Below are positions 1 to 6,220 of a stretch of 54,732 bases of DNA, in pieces; within the stretch, counting starts at the first letter, position 1; every line of letters begins with the position of its first letter. The notes beneath the pieces are model-generated. The model searched no databases. It was not told the origin of the DNA and was given only the letters and a program-made list of their open reading frames with translations. This DNA comes from Lihuaxuella thermophila. GTDB taxonomy: Bacteria; Bacillota; Bacilli; Thermoactinomycetales; Thermoactinomycetaceae. The DNA lies in NCBI RefSeq assembly GCF_900110165.1, contig NZ_FOCQ01000021.1, positions 1 through 54,732 on the forward strand, written 5' to 3'. The position numbers and the translations under genes were made by a program.

Positions 1-52
1 CTCACTCCGCTTTGAATTACAGGTCTCCAAGAGAATTTAGACAAATGCTAAC

Positions 53-532
53 TCAAAAAGTTGCATAATTGTCTGGACTTATGGGGGGCATTAAGATCTT
101 ACCTGCAATCTCACTATCCGCAAAAGACATCGGAAAAAAGCCATCTGTTGTCCGAAAAAACTCAAAAGCATAAGCTGTTACTCCGGAATCGCAAAGCACT
201 TTTGTCAACTCGGGGTTTCCTTCCGCGTGAAAAAACGCTCCTATATGCATTTTCTGATGCAAAAAATGATACTCATGGGGGCCAGGTGACTTAAATTTTA
301 CGACGAACGGACTTGCCAACCAGGCTTCCGAAGTTGAAACGATCTCCGCACCAGCTTCTCGATATTCATCATCAGAAAAACCTGATCCATTTCCTGCACC
401 AGTTTCAACGTATACTTGATAACCAGCTTGAACAAACAGTTTCACTTGATCAGGCATTAAAATGACCCTTTTTTCGTCATCTTTTGTTTCCTTCAATACA
501 GAAATGCTTTTATTGTTTTTCTGAGCCTCCAT
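53..532 (-). pseudogene. N-terminal fragment of alanine dehydrogenase
   Basis: The 159-residue product matches the start of the alanine dehydrogenase / pyridine nucleotide transhydrogenase alpha family. It shows the N-terminal run with KETKDDEKRV and PDQVKLFVQAGYQVYVETGAG, then KFKSPGPHEYHFL and the GAFFHAEGNPELTK stretch. The normal enzyme is about 370 residues and interconverts L-alanine and pyruvate with NAD. Here homology stops at SEIAGKI (about residue 147). About a dozen unrelated residues follow before the stop, so the NAD-binding Rossmann half is missing. A GGAGG-type ribosome site precedes the ATG. The fragment lies in an AT-rich accessory region and is most likely the remnant left by a rearrangement. 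Whether the truncated protein is made is unknown. Family assignment is confident; non-function is inference. Confidence 0.72.
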
Positions 533-651
533 TTTAACCCTCCATTCATTCTGTCCAACATAAGCCCTTTAATTATTAAAAATTTCATTTGGGAGCTTGT
601 CGCACGGTTCAGCCACATTTAGAGGCTAACTATACAACAAGCTCTCCATAT

Positions 652-1014
652 TTATTTGTGAACCCGCACTTTTTTGAATAAATGTAGTCGATCAATATCC
701 TCGGTTACTCCCTTGCATTCTACTAATGTTGCCTCATACGCTTGCAAAAAACGTTCGATTCTCTTTGGATTTTTGATTTTCTTAGTCTTTCCGCTCGGAC
801 AATGGAGCACAACCAACTTTTGTTCCGACCAGTCATACCAATATTTGATAGGTTCCAGATGACTTTTCGTTTCCTTTTGAAACAGTCTCATGAGCAACTC
901 CTGGGAAAGTTCGTTTTTAGATATACCTTTTTTGGAAATTCCTTTTTTCTTTCCAGCGACTTCTCTTGAGACTCTCCAACTCCCATCCACGTAAGAGACT
1001 TCTTCATTCACTGA
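652..1014 (-). CDS. Small lysine-rich protein of unknown function
   Basis: I do not recognise this protein. The open frame reaches back to a TTG at 1053, but a GTG at 1014 is a better start because it overlaps the upstream gene's stop (1004-1006) in the usual coupled way. That gives about 120 residues. The N-terminal third is strongly basic, with a short GKKKGISKKGISK repeat. A later part has KYWYDWSEQKLVVLHCPSGKTKKIKNP, which could be a beta-rich domain. It is the last gene of a tightly packed minus-strand operon (2253 down to 652) of small proteins. The alternative is that it is the frameshifted C-terminal part of the preceding zinc-ribbon ORF. Confidence 0.5.
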   Translation of the reverse strand, partial: SVNEEVSYVDGSWRVSREVAGKKKGISKKGISKNELSQELLMRLFQKETKSHLEPIKYWYDWSEQKLVVLHCPSGKTKKIKNPKRIERFLQAYEATLVECKGVTEDIDRLHLFKKVRVHK

Positions 1015-1297
1015 TTTTCTTAAATCTACTAACTGTAATCGTTCCAATTGCAATCAGCGGAACTGTTTTGTATGGTGCATTGCGCAGTAGCTGTTGTTTA
1101 CGCTCATGGTCATCGATAGTGTTTTTACGCTCATACCGGATTAAAAATTTTTCTTCCTTGTTGCATTTCGCGCTGTAACATACGAATTTTTGTACCGGTT
1201 GAGGTTTCCATTCTTGAAAGTGATTGTTTTTGATTTTTCTGCCACAGTCTTTACATTTCACATCTGACAAATACAGTGTTTCAATTGCCAGTTTCAT
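1004..1297 (-). CDS. Small protein with zinc-ribbon-like cysteines
   Basis: The open frame extends further upstream, but the ATG at 1297 forms an ATGA overlap with the stop of the preceding gene, so this start is preferred and gives 97 residues. Two cysteine pairs, CKDC near residue 13 and CYSAKC near residue 36, are spaced as in a small zinc ribbon. The rest is basic (RYERKNTIDDHERKQQ). No family is recognised. Its coupling on both sides (4-base overlap upstream, about 11-base overlap downstream) makes it part of the same operon as its neighbours. Zinc binding is inferred from the cysteine pattern only. Confidence 0.5.
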   Translation of the reverse strand: MKLAIETLYLSDVKCKDCGRKIKNNHFQEWKPQPVQKFVCYSAKCNKEEKFLIRYERKNTIDDHERKQQLLRNAPYKTVPLIAIGTITVSRFKKISE

Positions 1298-1539
1298 TGT
1301 GTAAGACCACCTGACTCCTGCTGGTTTGAAAGAGTAAAGGGAAGTACCTTTGTCCACTGGGAGTTTAGTTGGTCCAGAATATAATTTGTCCGGTCTACTT
1401 CGTGTGCAATGAGAAGTTGAGCAAACGTATGTTGAACCTCCGCCTTTTTCAGCAATTCTTCCAGGTGTTTGTTGAGTAAACGGCAAACCATTTGTTTCGA
1501 TTCGATGTCAAGCTTTAATACGATCTCTCTTTGTTCCAC
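1294..1539 (-). CDS. Small helical protein of unknown function
   Basis: An 81-residue product is predicted from a GTG start at 1539, which has GGAGG seven bases upstream. A longer in-frame GTG at 1554 would lie inside that ribosome site. The sequence is predominantly helical (KQMVCRLLNKHLEELLKKAE, then LLIAHEVDRTNYILDQLN) and resembles small phage or ICE accessory proteins in style, but no family is recognised. It sits 27 bases downstream of a DUF3970-like gene and overlaps the next gene by four bases (ATGA), so the cluster is very likely co-transcribed. Confidence 0.5.
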   Translation of the reverse strand: MEQREIVLKLDIESKQMVCRLLNKHLEELLKKAEVQHTFAQLLIAHEVDRTNYILDQLNSQWTKVLPFTLSNQQESGGLTQ

Positions 1540-1566
1540 AGCATTTCCTCCCACAACTGCAATTAC

Positions 1567-1878
1567 TCATTCCAAGAGCCCCGATGCTGCCTCTCCATTA
1601 ATAGAAATTCTGTTGCCGTCCCGAATCACATTACCCTTTAGCAGTGTGAAGCATAAATGTTTTCCGTTTGTTGTTCTGAACATAACAGTAATGGGCTCGT
1701 TGATTTCTTTTAAAGGGTAGTAGACAAAGCTACAATTCATCTGAATCTCGCTCGTCCCCAAACCCTTCTTCAAATACTGTGCTGACGTAGCTAAAATTCG
1801 ATGTTGCGGAAGAAGTGCAAAGTCTTTTAGAAATGCCCGCACTTCTTCTTCCGGTCCTTCTACACTGAGCCGTAACAC
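1567..1878 (-). CDS. DUF3970-like small protein, copy 1
   Basis: The product is about 103 residues. An upstream TTG at 1884 lies only one base after the GGAG, whereas GTG at 1878 has seven-base spacing. The GTG choice makes the protein begin LRLSVEG, in register with LKLQIEG of the next gene upstream, so 1878 is chosen. The N-terminal part (LSVEGPEEEVRAFLKDF) is typical of small DUF3970-type proteins found in Bacillales mobile elements. The C-terminal part is beta-rich (FVYYPLKEINEPITVMFRTT). It is paralogous to the gene at 1954-2253: both have a VEG/IEG start, a helix with FLKDF/FLQDI, and a shared beta pattern. Function is unknown. Confidence 0.55.
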   Translation of the reverse strand: MLRLSVEGPEEEVRAFLKDFALLPQHRILATSAQYLKKGLGTSEIQMNCSFVYYPLKEINEPITVMFRTTNGKHLCFTLLKGNVIRDGNRISINGEAASGLLE

Positions 1879-1926
1879 AATCAAACTCCTTTTGTGTTAT
1901 AATGAAGTTATCGAAAATTGTTTTTG

Positions 1927-1954
1927 AGAGCCTTTTTTATCTGGCTCTTTTTTT
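1927..1954. terminator. Hairpin between the two DUF3970-like genes
   Basis: AGAGCC (1927-1932) pairs with GGCTCT (1943-1948) and is followed on the plus strand by a run of seven T. In plus orientation it has terminator form, yet no plus-strand gene precedes it. In the direction of the operon it is a stem without a U tract. It may partly separate expression of the first gene from the rest. Confidence 0.35.
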
Positions 1955-2253
1955 CATGAAAAAATGTCAAAATACTTACCAAAAACCACCTGAACTCCTT
2001 CATCGATCTCCACCTGGGTCACATCCAGTAATGGAATTCGGATTTCTCCTCCTTCCATAGTGGTAATTTGTAACATCCGGAGCCGCCGATCCGGCAGATA
2101 CTTAATGTAACATGATACGCTTACATCTACCTGCCCAGTCATTCCACCGTTGTGAACTTCTTGATGAATCAGTTCAATCTGAGGACGTTGCCCAATGTCT
2201 TGCAGAAATGATTTGACCTGATTTGGTTGACCTTCTATTTGAAGTTTCAGCAC
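1954..2253 (-). CDS. DUF3970-like small protein, copy 2
   Basis: A 99-residue product starts at GTG 2253 with GGAGGTGG seven bases upstream, the strongest ribosome site in the operon. It begins LKLQIEGQPNQVKSFLQDIG, followed by a beta-rich half ending in VTQVEIDEGVQVVFGK. It aligns along its length with the neighbouring 1567-1878 product, which suggests an old tandem duplication. DUF3970-type proteins are known mainly from mobile elements and lack a defined role. As first gene it heads the five-gene minus-strand operon. Confidence 0.55.
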   Translation of the reverse strand: MLKLQIEGQPNQVKSFLQDIGQRPQIELIHQEVHNGGMTGQVDVSVSCYIKYLPDRRLRMLQITTMEGGEIRIPLLDVTQVEIDEGVQVVFGKYFDIFS

Positions 2254-2566
2254 AAAAATTCCACCTCCTCCTATAAAAAAATTTCATTAAAACACGAAGC
2301 AATGTCGAATAGCAAATTGCAATCCATTTCTGTCTATGCTTAAATTATAGTATCATAGTTCAAATTTTCTCAATATTTATTTGGTTTAAGTTTAGTTCTT
2401 AAACAGACTAGCTATTTAGGAAACGATAGTACGAAATCATGCGCTTTTTCCACCTCTTTAATCAATCGTTCAAAGTTTTGTACTTAAAGGCGAAATCATT
2501 TGATATTTCTACGTATTGTGTATACCATAATTTCGTGAGGTTTTTTCAAATTTAAGGAGGGCTTGA
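2254..2566. other. Divergent intergenic region
   Basis: This AT-rich gap separates the minus-strand small-protein operon from the plus-strand RRNPP unit. A possible plus promoter is TTGATA (2500-2505) with TATACC (2521-2526), though the 15-base spacer is short. AAGGAGGG at 2552-2559 is the ribosome site of the next gene. No other structure was recognised. Confidence 0.4.
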
Positions 2567-2815
2567 ATGAAAAACGTTAGTTTAGATGACGAAATCGCTC
2601 GGTATGTGGTTAGAAGAAGGAGGATCAAAGAAAAGAATCTGACGTTGGAAGACATGGAGGATTTGAATATTTCTAAAGGAACTCTAAGCAACATTGAGAA
2701 CGGAAAGTCAGTAAGAGAAGACTACTTCAATCGTTATCTCAAAAAAATAGATATGAAAAAAAGTGAATTAGATAAACTGGTTCAAGAAGTTACTGAAGAG
2801 GTTAAAGATGGGTAA
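2567..2815 (+). CDS. XRE-type helix-turn-helix protein (RRNPP receptor, DNA-binding part)
   Basis: An 82-residue product is preceded by AAGGAGGG. Residues about 22-50 form an XRE-like helix-turn-helix: LTLEDMEDLNISKGTLSNIE is followed by NGKSVREDYFNRYLKKI, the pattern of the DNA-binding domain of PlcR/NprR-like regulators. The frame stops within GATGGGTAA. The following TPR ORF starts at the ATG inside this same string, overlapping by eight bases. Removing one G from the GGG run at 2810-2812 would fuse both frames into one receptor of about 363 residues, the normal size for RRNPP regulators. The gene is either a split receptor, a frameshift mutant, or read by +1 frameshifting. It probably controls the adjacent peptide gene and unknown targets. 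Confidence 0.75.
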   Translation: MKNVSLDDEIARYVVRRRRIKEKNLTLEDMEDLNISKGTLSNIENGKSVREDYFNRYLKKIDMKKSELDKLVQEVTEEVKDG

Positions 2816-3659
2816 TTGCAGCTACTTTCAAAACGATCTTGAACAGGCAATCCAATACATTAACAAAGGTTTAGAAGCGTATGATGAATCAAAGGAACGG
2901 GAGCAAATAAAATACAACCTATTCAGCAATAAAATTTTTTACTTAATCAATTCCTCACGTAGTGACGAAGCCTTCTTAATACTTAATGAAATTTGGCCGC
3001 TAAGATCAAAGATAGATAAAAACAACGGCGCACTTCTGGACCTTTATACCTTTAGAGCCAGTCTTTTTCGAGACAGGGGAATGAACGAGGAAGCGATTCA
3101 GGTTTGTGAGGAAGGTTTGAAAATTGCCAAAAGTGTCCGAAGACGAAATCGTTATCTTGACTTACTAACAATTTTAGGAAGTATACATTTGTACCAAAAA
3201 GATTTTGATACAGCTTATGACCGTTTTCATCTGGTACTTACTTTAGATAGCGATTTCAAGCACCCTCGAAGACATGTCGAAGCCCATACTTGGCTCGGGA
3301 TATTACACAACAGCAAAAAAGAGTGGAATCTAGCAAGAGAACACCTTGAGAAAGCAATTCAAATTTCACGGGAAACACCCAACGTACTGAGTTGTGCCAA
3401 GGCGTTAATAGCTATGGGCAATCTCTATGCATTTCAAGAACAGTATGCCGAAGCCATTCCTTTTTATCAGGAAGCAGCAGACCTTTGTGAAAAAAGATAC
3501 AAGCACAGACAGTATACAGCTTTGTTGAAAAAGGCATACTGTTTTGTTAAGATGGGAAAGACAGACGATGCTGATTTCGTTGATTGTTTAAAAACGAAGC
3601 TTGACTTGGAAATTATACTTAGATTGAAAAGCGAGGATGAGGTTTATGAAATTCTTTAA
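2808..3659 (+). CDS. TPR-repeat peptide receptor of RRNPP type
   Basis: The 283-residue product consists almost wholly of tetratricopeptide repeats. These are visible at about residues 2-30 (YFQNDLEQAIQYINKGL), 60-95, 100-130 (LTILGSIHLYQKDFDTAYDR), 140-175 (AHTWLGILHNSKKEWNLARE), 180-215 (ALIAMGNLYAFQEQYAEAI) and a C-terminal pair. Such arrays bind short secreted peptides in Rap, NprR, PlcR and AimR. The first repeat lacks most of its helix A at the present N-terminus, which supports the view that this ORF and the HTH ORF before it are halves of one regulator. GAGG six bases before the ATG could nevertheless allow separate, coupled translation. The gene's last 14 bases overlap the candidate peptide gene, the hallmark arrangement of receptor-propeptide pairs. 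Confidence 0.82.
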   Translation: MGNCSYFQNDLEQAIQYINKGLEAYDESKEREQIKYNLFSNKIFYLINSSRSDEAFLILNEIWPLRSKIDKNNGALLDLYTFRASLFRDRGMNEEAIQVCEEGLKIAKSVRRRNRYLDLLTILGSIHLYQKDFDTAYDRFHLVLTLDSDFKHPRRHVEAHTWLGILHNSKKEWNLAREHLEKAIQISRETPNVLSCAKALIAMGNLYAFQEQYAEAIPFYQEAADLCEKRYKHRQYTALLKKAYCFVKMGKTDDADFVDCLKTKLDLEIILRLKSEDEVYEIL

Positions 3660-3765
3660 TGTATTTTTCGCCCAATCCTTCCAAACTAAAGTTTTTAACG
3701 GAGCGAAAGAACAGGCTTTAATAAAAATGGGCGACGATGACGAGCCTCCTTCTAACGACATCTGA
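3646..3765 (+). CDS. Candidate RRNPP signalling pro-peptide (39 residues)
   Basis: A 40-codon frame starts inside the 3' end of the TPR receptor gene with GAGG nine bases upstream, and it ends 12 bases before a terminator. The N-terminal part is short, basic and aromatic (MKFFNVFFAQ), the middle has lysines, and the C-terminus is acidic and proline-containing (GDDDEPPSNDI). Receptor-overlapping genes of this size and placement encode the pro-peptides of NprX, PapR, AimP and Phr type. These are exported, trimmed to 5-10 C-terminal residues and re-imported to bind the TPR receptor. By analogy the mature signal would lie in the last residues, for example around EPPSNDI. Location and size are seen; function and processing are inference. 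A classical Sec signal is not obvious. Confidence 0.6.
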   Translation: MKFFNVFFAQSFQTKVFNGAKEQALIKMGDDDEPPSNDI

Positions 3766-3777
3766 AAAAAAGTAATA

Positions 3778-3807
3778 GGTAGTCGATTCCGTTCGATTAC
3801 CTTTTTT
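3778..3807 (+). terminator. Terminator of the RRNPP unit
   Basis: GGTAGTCGA pairs with TCGATTACC (one G-T pair) over a six-base loop and is followed by six T. It closes the transcription unit 12 bases after the pro-peptide stop. Confidence 0.7.
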
Positions 3808-4275
3808 GTTTGTATCTCTCTGATACGTGACAATAGCGCTAGTTCCCGTTAATTTATTTTAGTGTATCATCGCAACGATCTTGTTTCTCAATACTCATTA
3901 AATCATTTGTTTATAAACGATTCATCTAAGGTTCTTAGTTAGATTGCCTTCTGTAACGTCCCTACGACCAATAGGACTTCTTTGCCCATGACTGTGACAC
4001 AAGAATATTAAATAAAAAAATGGCCCGCCAACTTACTTGGCAGGCCATTTTCAATGTTTTGCTTTCTCACTGTTGCCACATCCTCATCATTGATTGCCAA
4101 ATCATAAAATGGCGGGGTGGTGTGATTGCTTTTCATTTCAAGCCAATAGCTTGAACTAGTTCTGTACTTATAGAATCAATCCCTCTCATTTTGTATTTAA
4201 AAGTGATGGAGACTCCAGAAAGTTATGTAGTGCTGAGCATATAACGCATTTTTGTAGACTAACAAAACAATTCGG
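3808..4275. other. AT-rich intergenic region
   Basis: No coding frame with a ribosome site was found. The region contains the strong hairpin at 4017-4051, listed separately, and otherwise AT-rich sequence of no recognised type. Confidence 0.4.
4017..4051. terminator. Strong bidirectional hairpin
   Basis: AAAATGGCC and GGCCATTTT frame an inner GCCAA/TTGGC stem with a five-base loop. A and T runs on both sides give terminator form on both strands. No adjacent gene needs it, so it may be a remnant of a lost gene or element. Confidence 0.55.
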
Positions 4276-4308
4276 TAGTTTACAAATAATGTAAACTAAT
4301 GCTATAAT
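4276..4308 (+). promoter_or_regulatory. Promoter with palindromic operator
   Basis: The -35 TTACAA (4280-4285) and -10 TATAAT (4303-4308) are separated by 17 bases. A perfect inverted repeat, TAGTTTAC (4276-4283) and GTAAACTA (4291-4298), overlaps the -35. A third GTAAACTA half-site occurs at 4361-4368 inside the gene downstream. This layout suggests a repressor, possibly the gene's own product. Confidence 0.7.
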
Positions 4309-4332
4309 TTACATAAAAGGGAGGGACGTAAA

Positions 4333-4824
4333 ATGCAAATAAAAATATACACAAAACGCGGTAAACTACGGAATACTATAGGCATTCCTTACATAACAAC
4401 CAACCAACACGGACGCATTACATTTCCTAAAACAACAAGAGAACTGCTTTTAAAACATGGAAACTTAACACATGTGGTGCTAGGTTATTATGAAGATAAA
4501 AAGGGTATTGCAATTGCTCTTCCCGAAAAATACCCTAAAGCTGCTCTTTTTAAATTATCAAAAAATCACACTCAGATTTCTTGTAAGGATTTTCTTAGAG
4601 ACAACGGTTTACTACCAGAAAAAAACGGGGAGACTTTCTTTTTAGAGAATGAAAAGGATGGATTATTCATCTTTGTAAAGGAAAAACAAACTTCAGAAAA
4701 AAAAGCAACTGAAACTTCAAGTGATAAAAATGCTTTCCCTGAAATCACAAACCTCGACGAGAAGACAAAAAGAATGTTATTAGAACAATTACTAAATGAA
4801 ACAAAAACATATAATAACAGCTAA
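4333..4824 (+). CDS. Protein with an AbrB-like motif, unknown function
   Basis: A 163-residue protein is preceded by GGGAGGG. No family is recognised with certainty. Residues about 20-45 (YITTNQHGRITFPKTTRELL) resemble the swapped-hairpin DNA-binding motif of AbrB/MazE/SpoVT proteins, in which GRITxPK is the conserved core. A second, weaker beta-rich segment near residues 75-115 ends in GLFIFVKEK. The C-terminal 45 residues are polar, then helical (TKRMLLEQLLNETK). The palindrome over its promoter and the extra half-site within its first codons would fit autoregulation by a dimeric DNA-binding protein. This is inference; a phage or island protein of other function is equally possible. The codon use is AT-rich like the rest of the left region. 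Confidence 0.6.
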   Translation: MQIKIYTKRGKLRNTIGIPYITTNQHGRITFPKTTRELLLKHGNLTHVVLGYYEDKKGIAIALPEKYPKAALFKLSKNHTQISCKDFLRDNGLLPEKNGETFFLENEKDGLFIFVKEKQTSEKKATETSSDKNAFPEITNLDEKTKRMLLEQLLNETKTYNNS

Positions 4825-5226
4825 CCAATAACTATTGGTGACTCAATTTTTGTAAAAACCACTTCTGAACAGCGCGATTTGAAGTGATTTTCTTATTAGT
4901 TGGATAAAAAATATTGACTCGCAAGATATTATGCGCATCAATGAAAGTTGTTAAACTGAAAGCTGTTACTGTAGAGAGGTTTCAGTCAATCTTAGTTTAC
5001 CTAGTATCAAGTGAACAAGACTATTAATCATACCAGTTGCTTAGCTGATTTAACAAATTTAGTTATCAGAAACCAAAAGCCTCTGAATCCGTCACTTAAC
5101 AATCAGACGAGATTCACAGGCTTTTTCTTATATAACGTCTAATGCACTTATAGATTCCTATAAGTGCGTGATCAAAATGTGATCATTTGGCCATTTTCTC
5201 CTCAATTCCATTTCCTTACAAACGCG
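4825..5226. other. Intergenic region between island and tRNA
   Basis: No gene was found. CACTTC (4860-4865) and GAAGTG (4881-4886) form a weak hairpin soon after the 4333 gene. A better terminator lies at 5077-5127. No direct repeat of the tRNA 3' end was found by eye. Confidence 0.35.
5077..5127 (+). terminator. Rho-independent terminator
   Basis: AAAGCCTCTGAATC pairs, with one mismatch, with GATTCACAGGCTTT around a 21-base loop and is followed by a T run. It could end transcription from the 4333 gene. Confidence 0.6.
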
Positions 5227-5251
5227 AAAACCCCCGACATGTCGAGGGTTT
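5227..5251 (-). terminator. Terminator of tRNA-Ala
   Basis: On the minus strand AAACCCTCGAC pairs with GTCGGGGGTTT (one G-T pair) and is followed by TTTTC, directly after the encoded CCA of the tRNA. Confidence 0.7.
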
Positions 5252-5254
5252 GGT

Positions 5255-5330
5255 TGGTGGAGCATAGCGGGCTCGAACCGCTGACCTCTACACTGCCAGT
5301 GTAGCGCTCTCCCAGCTGAGCTAATGCCCC
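5255..5330 (-). tRNA. tRNA-Ala (anticodon GGC)
   Basis: A 76-base cloverleaf starts GGGGCAT on the minus strand and ends with the discriminator A and an encoded CCA. The D arm (TAGCTCAGCTGGGAGAGC), the anticodon stem CTACA/TGTAG with loop CTGGCAG (anticodon GGC, reading GCC alanine codons), and the T arm with GGTTCGAGCC are all intact. It marks the border between the AT-rich left region and core-like DNA, a common integration site. Confidence 0.95.
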
Positions 5331-5372
5331 ATGAATGTTTAATTAGTTTGGTTATCGCTGACGACAAAACTA

Positions 5373-5401
5373 AGTATATAGCAGCACAACCATAAAGTCA
5401 A
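5373..5401 (-). promoter_or_regulatory. Promoter of tRNA-Ala
   Basis: On the minus strand TTGACT (5401-5396) and TATACT (5378-5373) are separated by 17 bases. The -10 lies about 43 bases before the tRNA 5' end, leaving a short leader to be trimmed by RNase P. Confidence 0.75.
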
Positions 5402-5481
5402 GCATATTTTTCACGGTTTTAAATGGAAATATACGACTGACTCGCTTTTTCTGATTCCGCTGATTGAAGACGGAAAAAATA

Positions 5482-5517
5482 AACGGCCGGCAACGCGAAA
5501 TGGGAAGCCGGCCGTTT
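5482..5517 (-). terminator. Terminator of the DUF5519 gene
   Basis: A long GC stem (AACGGCCGGC with GCCGGCCGTT) is followed on the minus strand by ATTTTTTCC. It lies 16 bases after the stop of the gene at 5533-5850. Confidence 0.8.
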
Positions 5518-5532
5518 TGATGATTCGTCGCA

Positions 5533-5850
5533 TCACTGATCTTTTTTCCTTCGGGAGATCCGGTCATACTGCATTCTGAATAACTTGCATAATGTATCGA
5601 AGTCTTCCGCCCCTTTGATCCAGTAACTGACCCATCCGGAGTCAGGATAAACATGATGGGGTTTGGCCAGTCCCTGTTCAATGATTTGGTCTCTGACAGA
5701 CTTGGGGAATGGCAAATCGGCAAGCTTTTCCCCGTGCAAGTGGCCCAATTCTTTATTCATGTAACGAAATTCAACCCCGCCAAAACGATGAGGGTGTTCG
5801 GTTACCCCTTCCCAACTCAGCAACTCTTTTCTGAGCAGTTCCAGCACCAT
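5533..5850 (-). CDS. DUF5519 (luciferase-domain) family protein
   Basis: A 105-residue protein has the conserved features of the DUF5519 'luciferase family' proteins. These are HRFGGVEFRYMNKELGHLHG (residues about 21-40), ADLPFPKSVRDQI (44-56), then AKPHHVYPDSGWVSYWIK (62-79) and a C-terminal helix with a LFRMQYDRI motif. The histidines and PDSGW are the family signature. Despite the family name no enzymatic activity is established. GGGAGG precedes the ATG. It is a single-gene unit with its own terminator and no functional link to its neighbours. Confidence 0.8.
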   Translation of the reverse strand: MVLELLRKELLSWEGVTEHPHRFGGVEFRYMNKELGHLHGEKLADLPFPKSVRDQIIEQGLAKPHHVYPDSGWVSYWIKGAEDFDTLCKLFRMQYDRISRRKKDQ

Positions 5851-6130
5851 TCTCTTCGCCTCCCATCGGTTTCATGCTACTTACCTTTTCCCCGACAAAC
5901 CTTTTAATAAACTTAATATAACAATATATTTAAAAAGTTATAGATCCCTTCTTCTCACTGATCACCAGTTACACATAAAACATTTCATGGCATGAGCTGC
6001 GCTCGGAGAGAGTCCGGCATAGGCAGGCAAGAGGTCGGCGGATGGAGACAGGGTGACGAAAAAATGATCCTTTCCAGCACCTTTATGCATACGTTTCTCT
6101 TTTTATTTCTGTAGCCGGAATATTATTCTA
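5851..6130. other. Divergent intergenic region
   Basis: This gap lies between the DUF5519 gene and the MarR-controlled operon. Apart from the marR promoter just downstream, no conserved element was recognised. Confidence 0.35.
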
Positions 6131-6171
6131 TTGACATTTAACAAAGTGAAACATTATGATGGTAATGTTTC
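6131..6171 (+). promoter_or_regulatory. Promoter and MarR-type operator of the efflux operon
   Basis: TTGACA (6131-6136) and TATGAT (6155-6160) have an 18-base spacer. The inverted repeat GAAACATT (6148-6155) / AATGTTTC (6164-6171), with an eight-base centre, covers the -10. This is a typical position for repression by the MarR protein encoded just downstream. Confidence 0.75.
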
Positions 6172-6220
6172 GCATATAAAATATTTAATCTCATAAACAT
6201 TTATTGAGGTGAACCTTTTT

